From NCBI GenBank assembly GCA_019423635.1, contig JAHZBA010000070.1, positions 1-5,124 on the forward strand: a stretch of 5,124 nucleotides of DNA, in the 5' to 3' direction. Below are positions 5,081 to 5,124 of the stretch, piece after piece. The position numbers and the translations under genes are program-made. The notes beneath the pieces are model-generated. The model was not told where the DNA came from, did not search any database, and saw only the letters and a list, made by a program, of their open reading frames with translations. Position 1 is the first letter of the stretch. Every line of letters begins with the position of its first letter. Source of the DNA: Clostridiales bacterium (GTDB taxonomy: Bacteria > Bacillota > Clostridia > Oscillospirales > Oscillospiraceae).

Positions 5081-5114
5081 TTTTCTCTTTTTCTTCGCGA
5101 AGAAAAAGAGAAAA
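5081..5114. repeat. Perfect 34-bp palindrome
   Basis: The 17 bases 5081-5097 are the exact reverse complement of 5098-5114, with no spacer. The left arm is almost pure pyrimidine (16 of 17) and the right arm almost pure purine. It could form a cruciform or a strong RNA hairpin, but neither flank has a T-tract beyond the stem, so it is not a standard terminator on its own. Together with the adjacent hairpin it marks the boundary before whatever lies beyond the right edge. Confidence 0.85.
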
Positions 5115-5124
5115 CGGGCCGTGC

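Noticed and set aside
4866..5081. A leader peptide upstream of the 93-residue gene (minus strand, from near 5068-5081)
   Set aside because: It has no ribosome binding site. It extends out of frame deep into the real gene and lacks the amino-acid run expected of an attenuator peptide.

Overview
The window looks like chromosomal DNA from a GC-rich anaerobic gut Clostridia, most likely Oscillospiraceae (Flavonifractor, Lawsonibacter or Oscillibacter-like). This rests on the GC-rich codon use, strong AGGAG/GAGG ribosome binding sites, sigma-A type promoters, and the pairing of an exported beta-lactamase-fold serine hydrolase with a stalk-domain (copper amine oxidase N-terminal-like) secreted protein. 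The taxonomic call is inference; no marker gene is present.

Layout, left to right. Bases 1-110 hold two hairpin-forming repeats and no gene. Bases 115-199 (minus) encode tRNA-Leu(UAG) with its CCA end. Bases 232-281 form a compact divergent promoter region in which the -35 boxes of the tRNA and of the next gene overlap. Bases 314-1162 (plus) encode a PdxY/PdxK-type pyridoxal/pyridoxamine kinase for vitamin B6 salvage. Bases 1163-1311 contain a weak candidate terminator, an A/T-rich tract, and a near-textbook MerR-family promoter: TTGACC, a 19-bp spacer filled by a 7+7+7 dyad, then TATGCT. That promoter drives an exported 689-residue serine hydrolase (1312-3381, plus), which ends at a 17-bp-stem intrinsic terminator.

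The right third is on the minus strand and runs toward that terminator. It encodes an unrecognised 93-residue helical protein (4727-5008), a 333-residue secreted stalk-domain protein (3643-4644), and a 56-residue acidic protein (3431-3601) with a very good ribosome binding site. Promoter-like sequences lie at the end of each upstream gene, so these genes may be both co-transcribed and separately expressed. The right edge (5040-5114) holds a G-run/C-run hairpin and a perfect 34-bp palindrome.

The kinase acts in the cytosol. The serine hydrolase and the stalk protein are predicted to be exported and to act at or outside the cell wall. I see no evidence that all these genes form one system, and no defence, phage or mobile-element gene. 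The best leads are the MerR-type operator in front of the serine hydrolase, the strand-biased long hairpin at 47-110, and the 34-bp palindrome.
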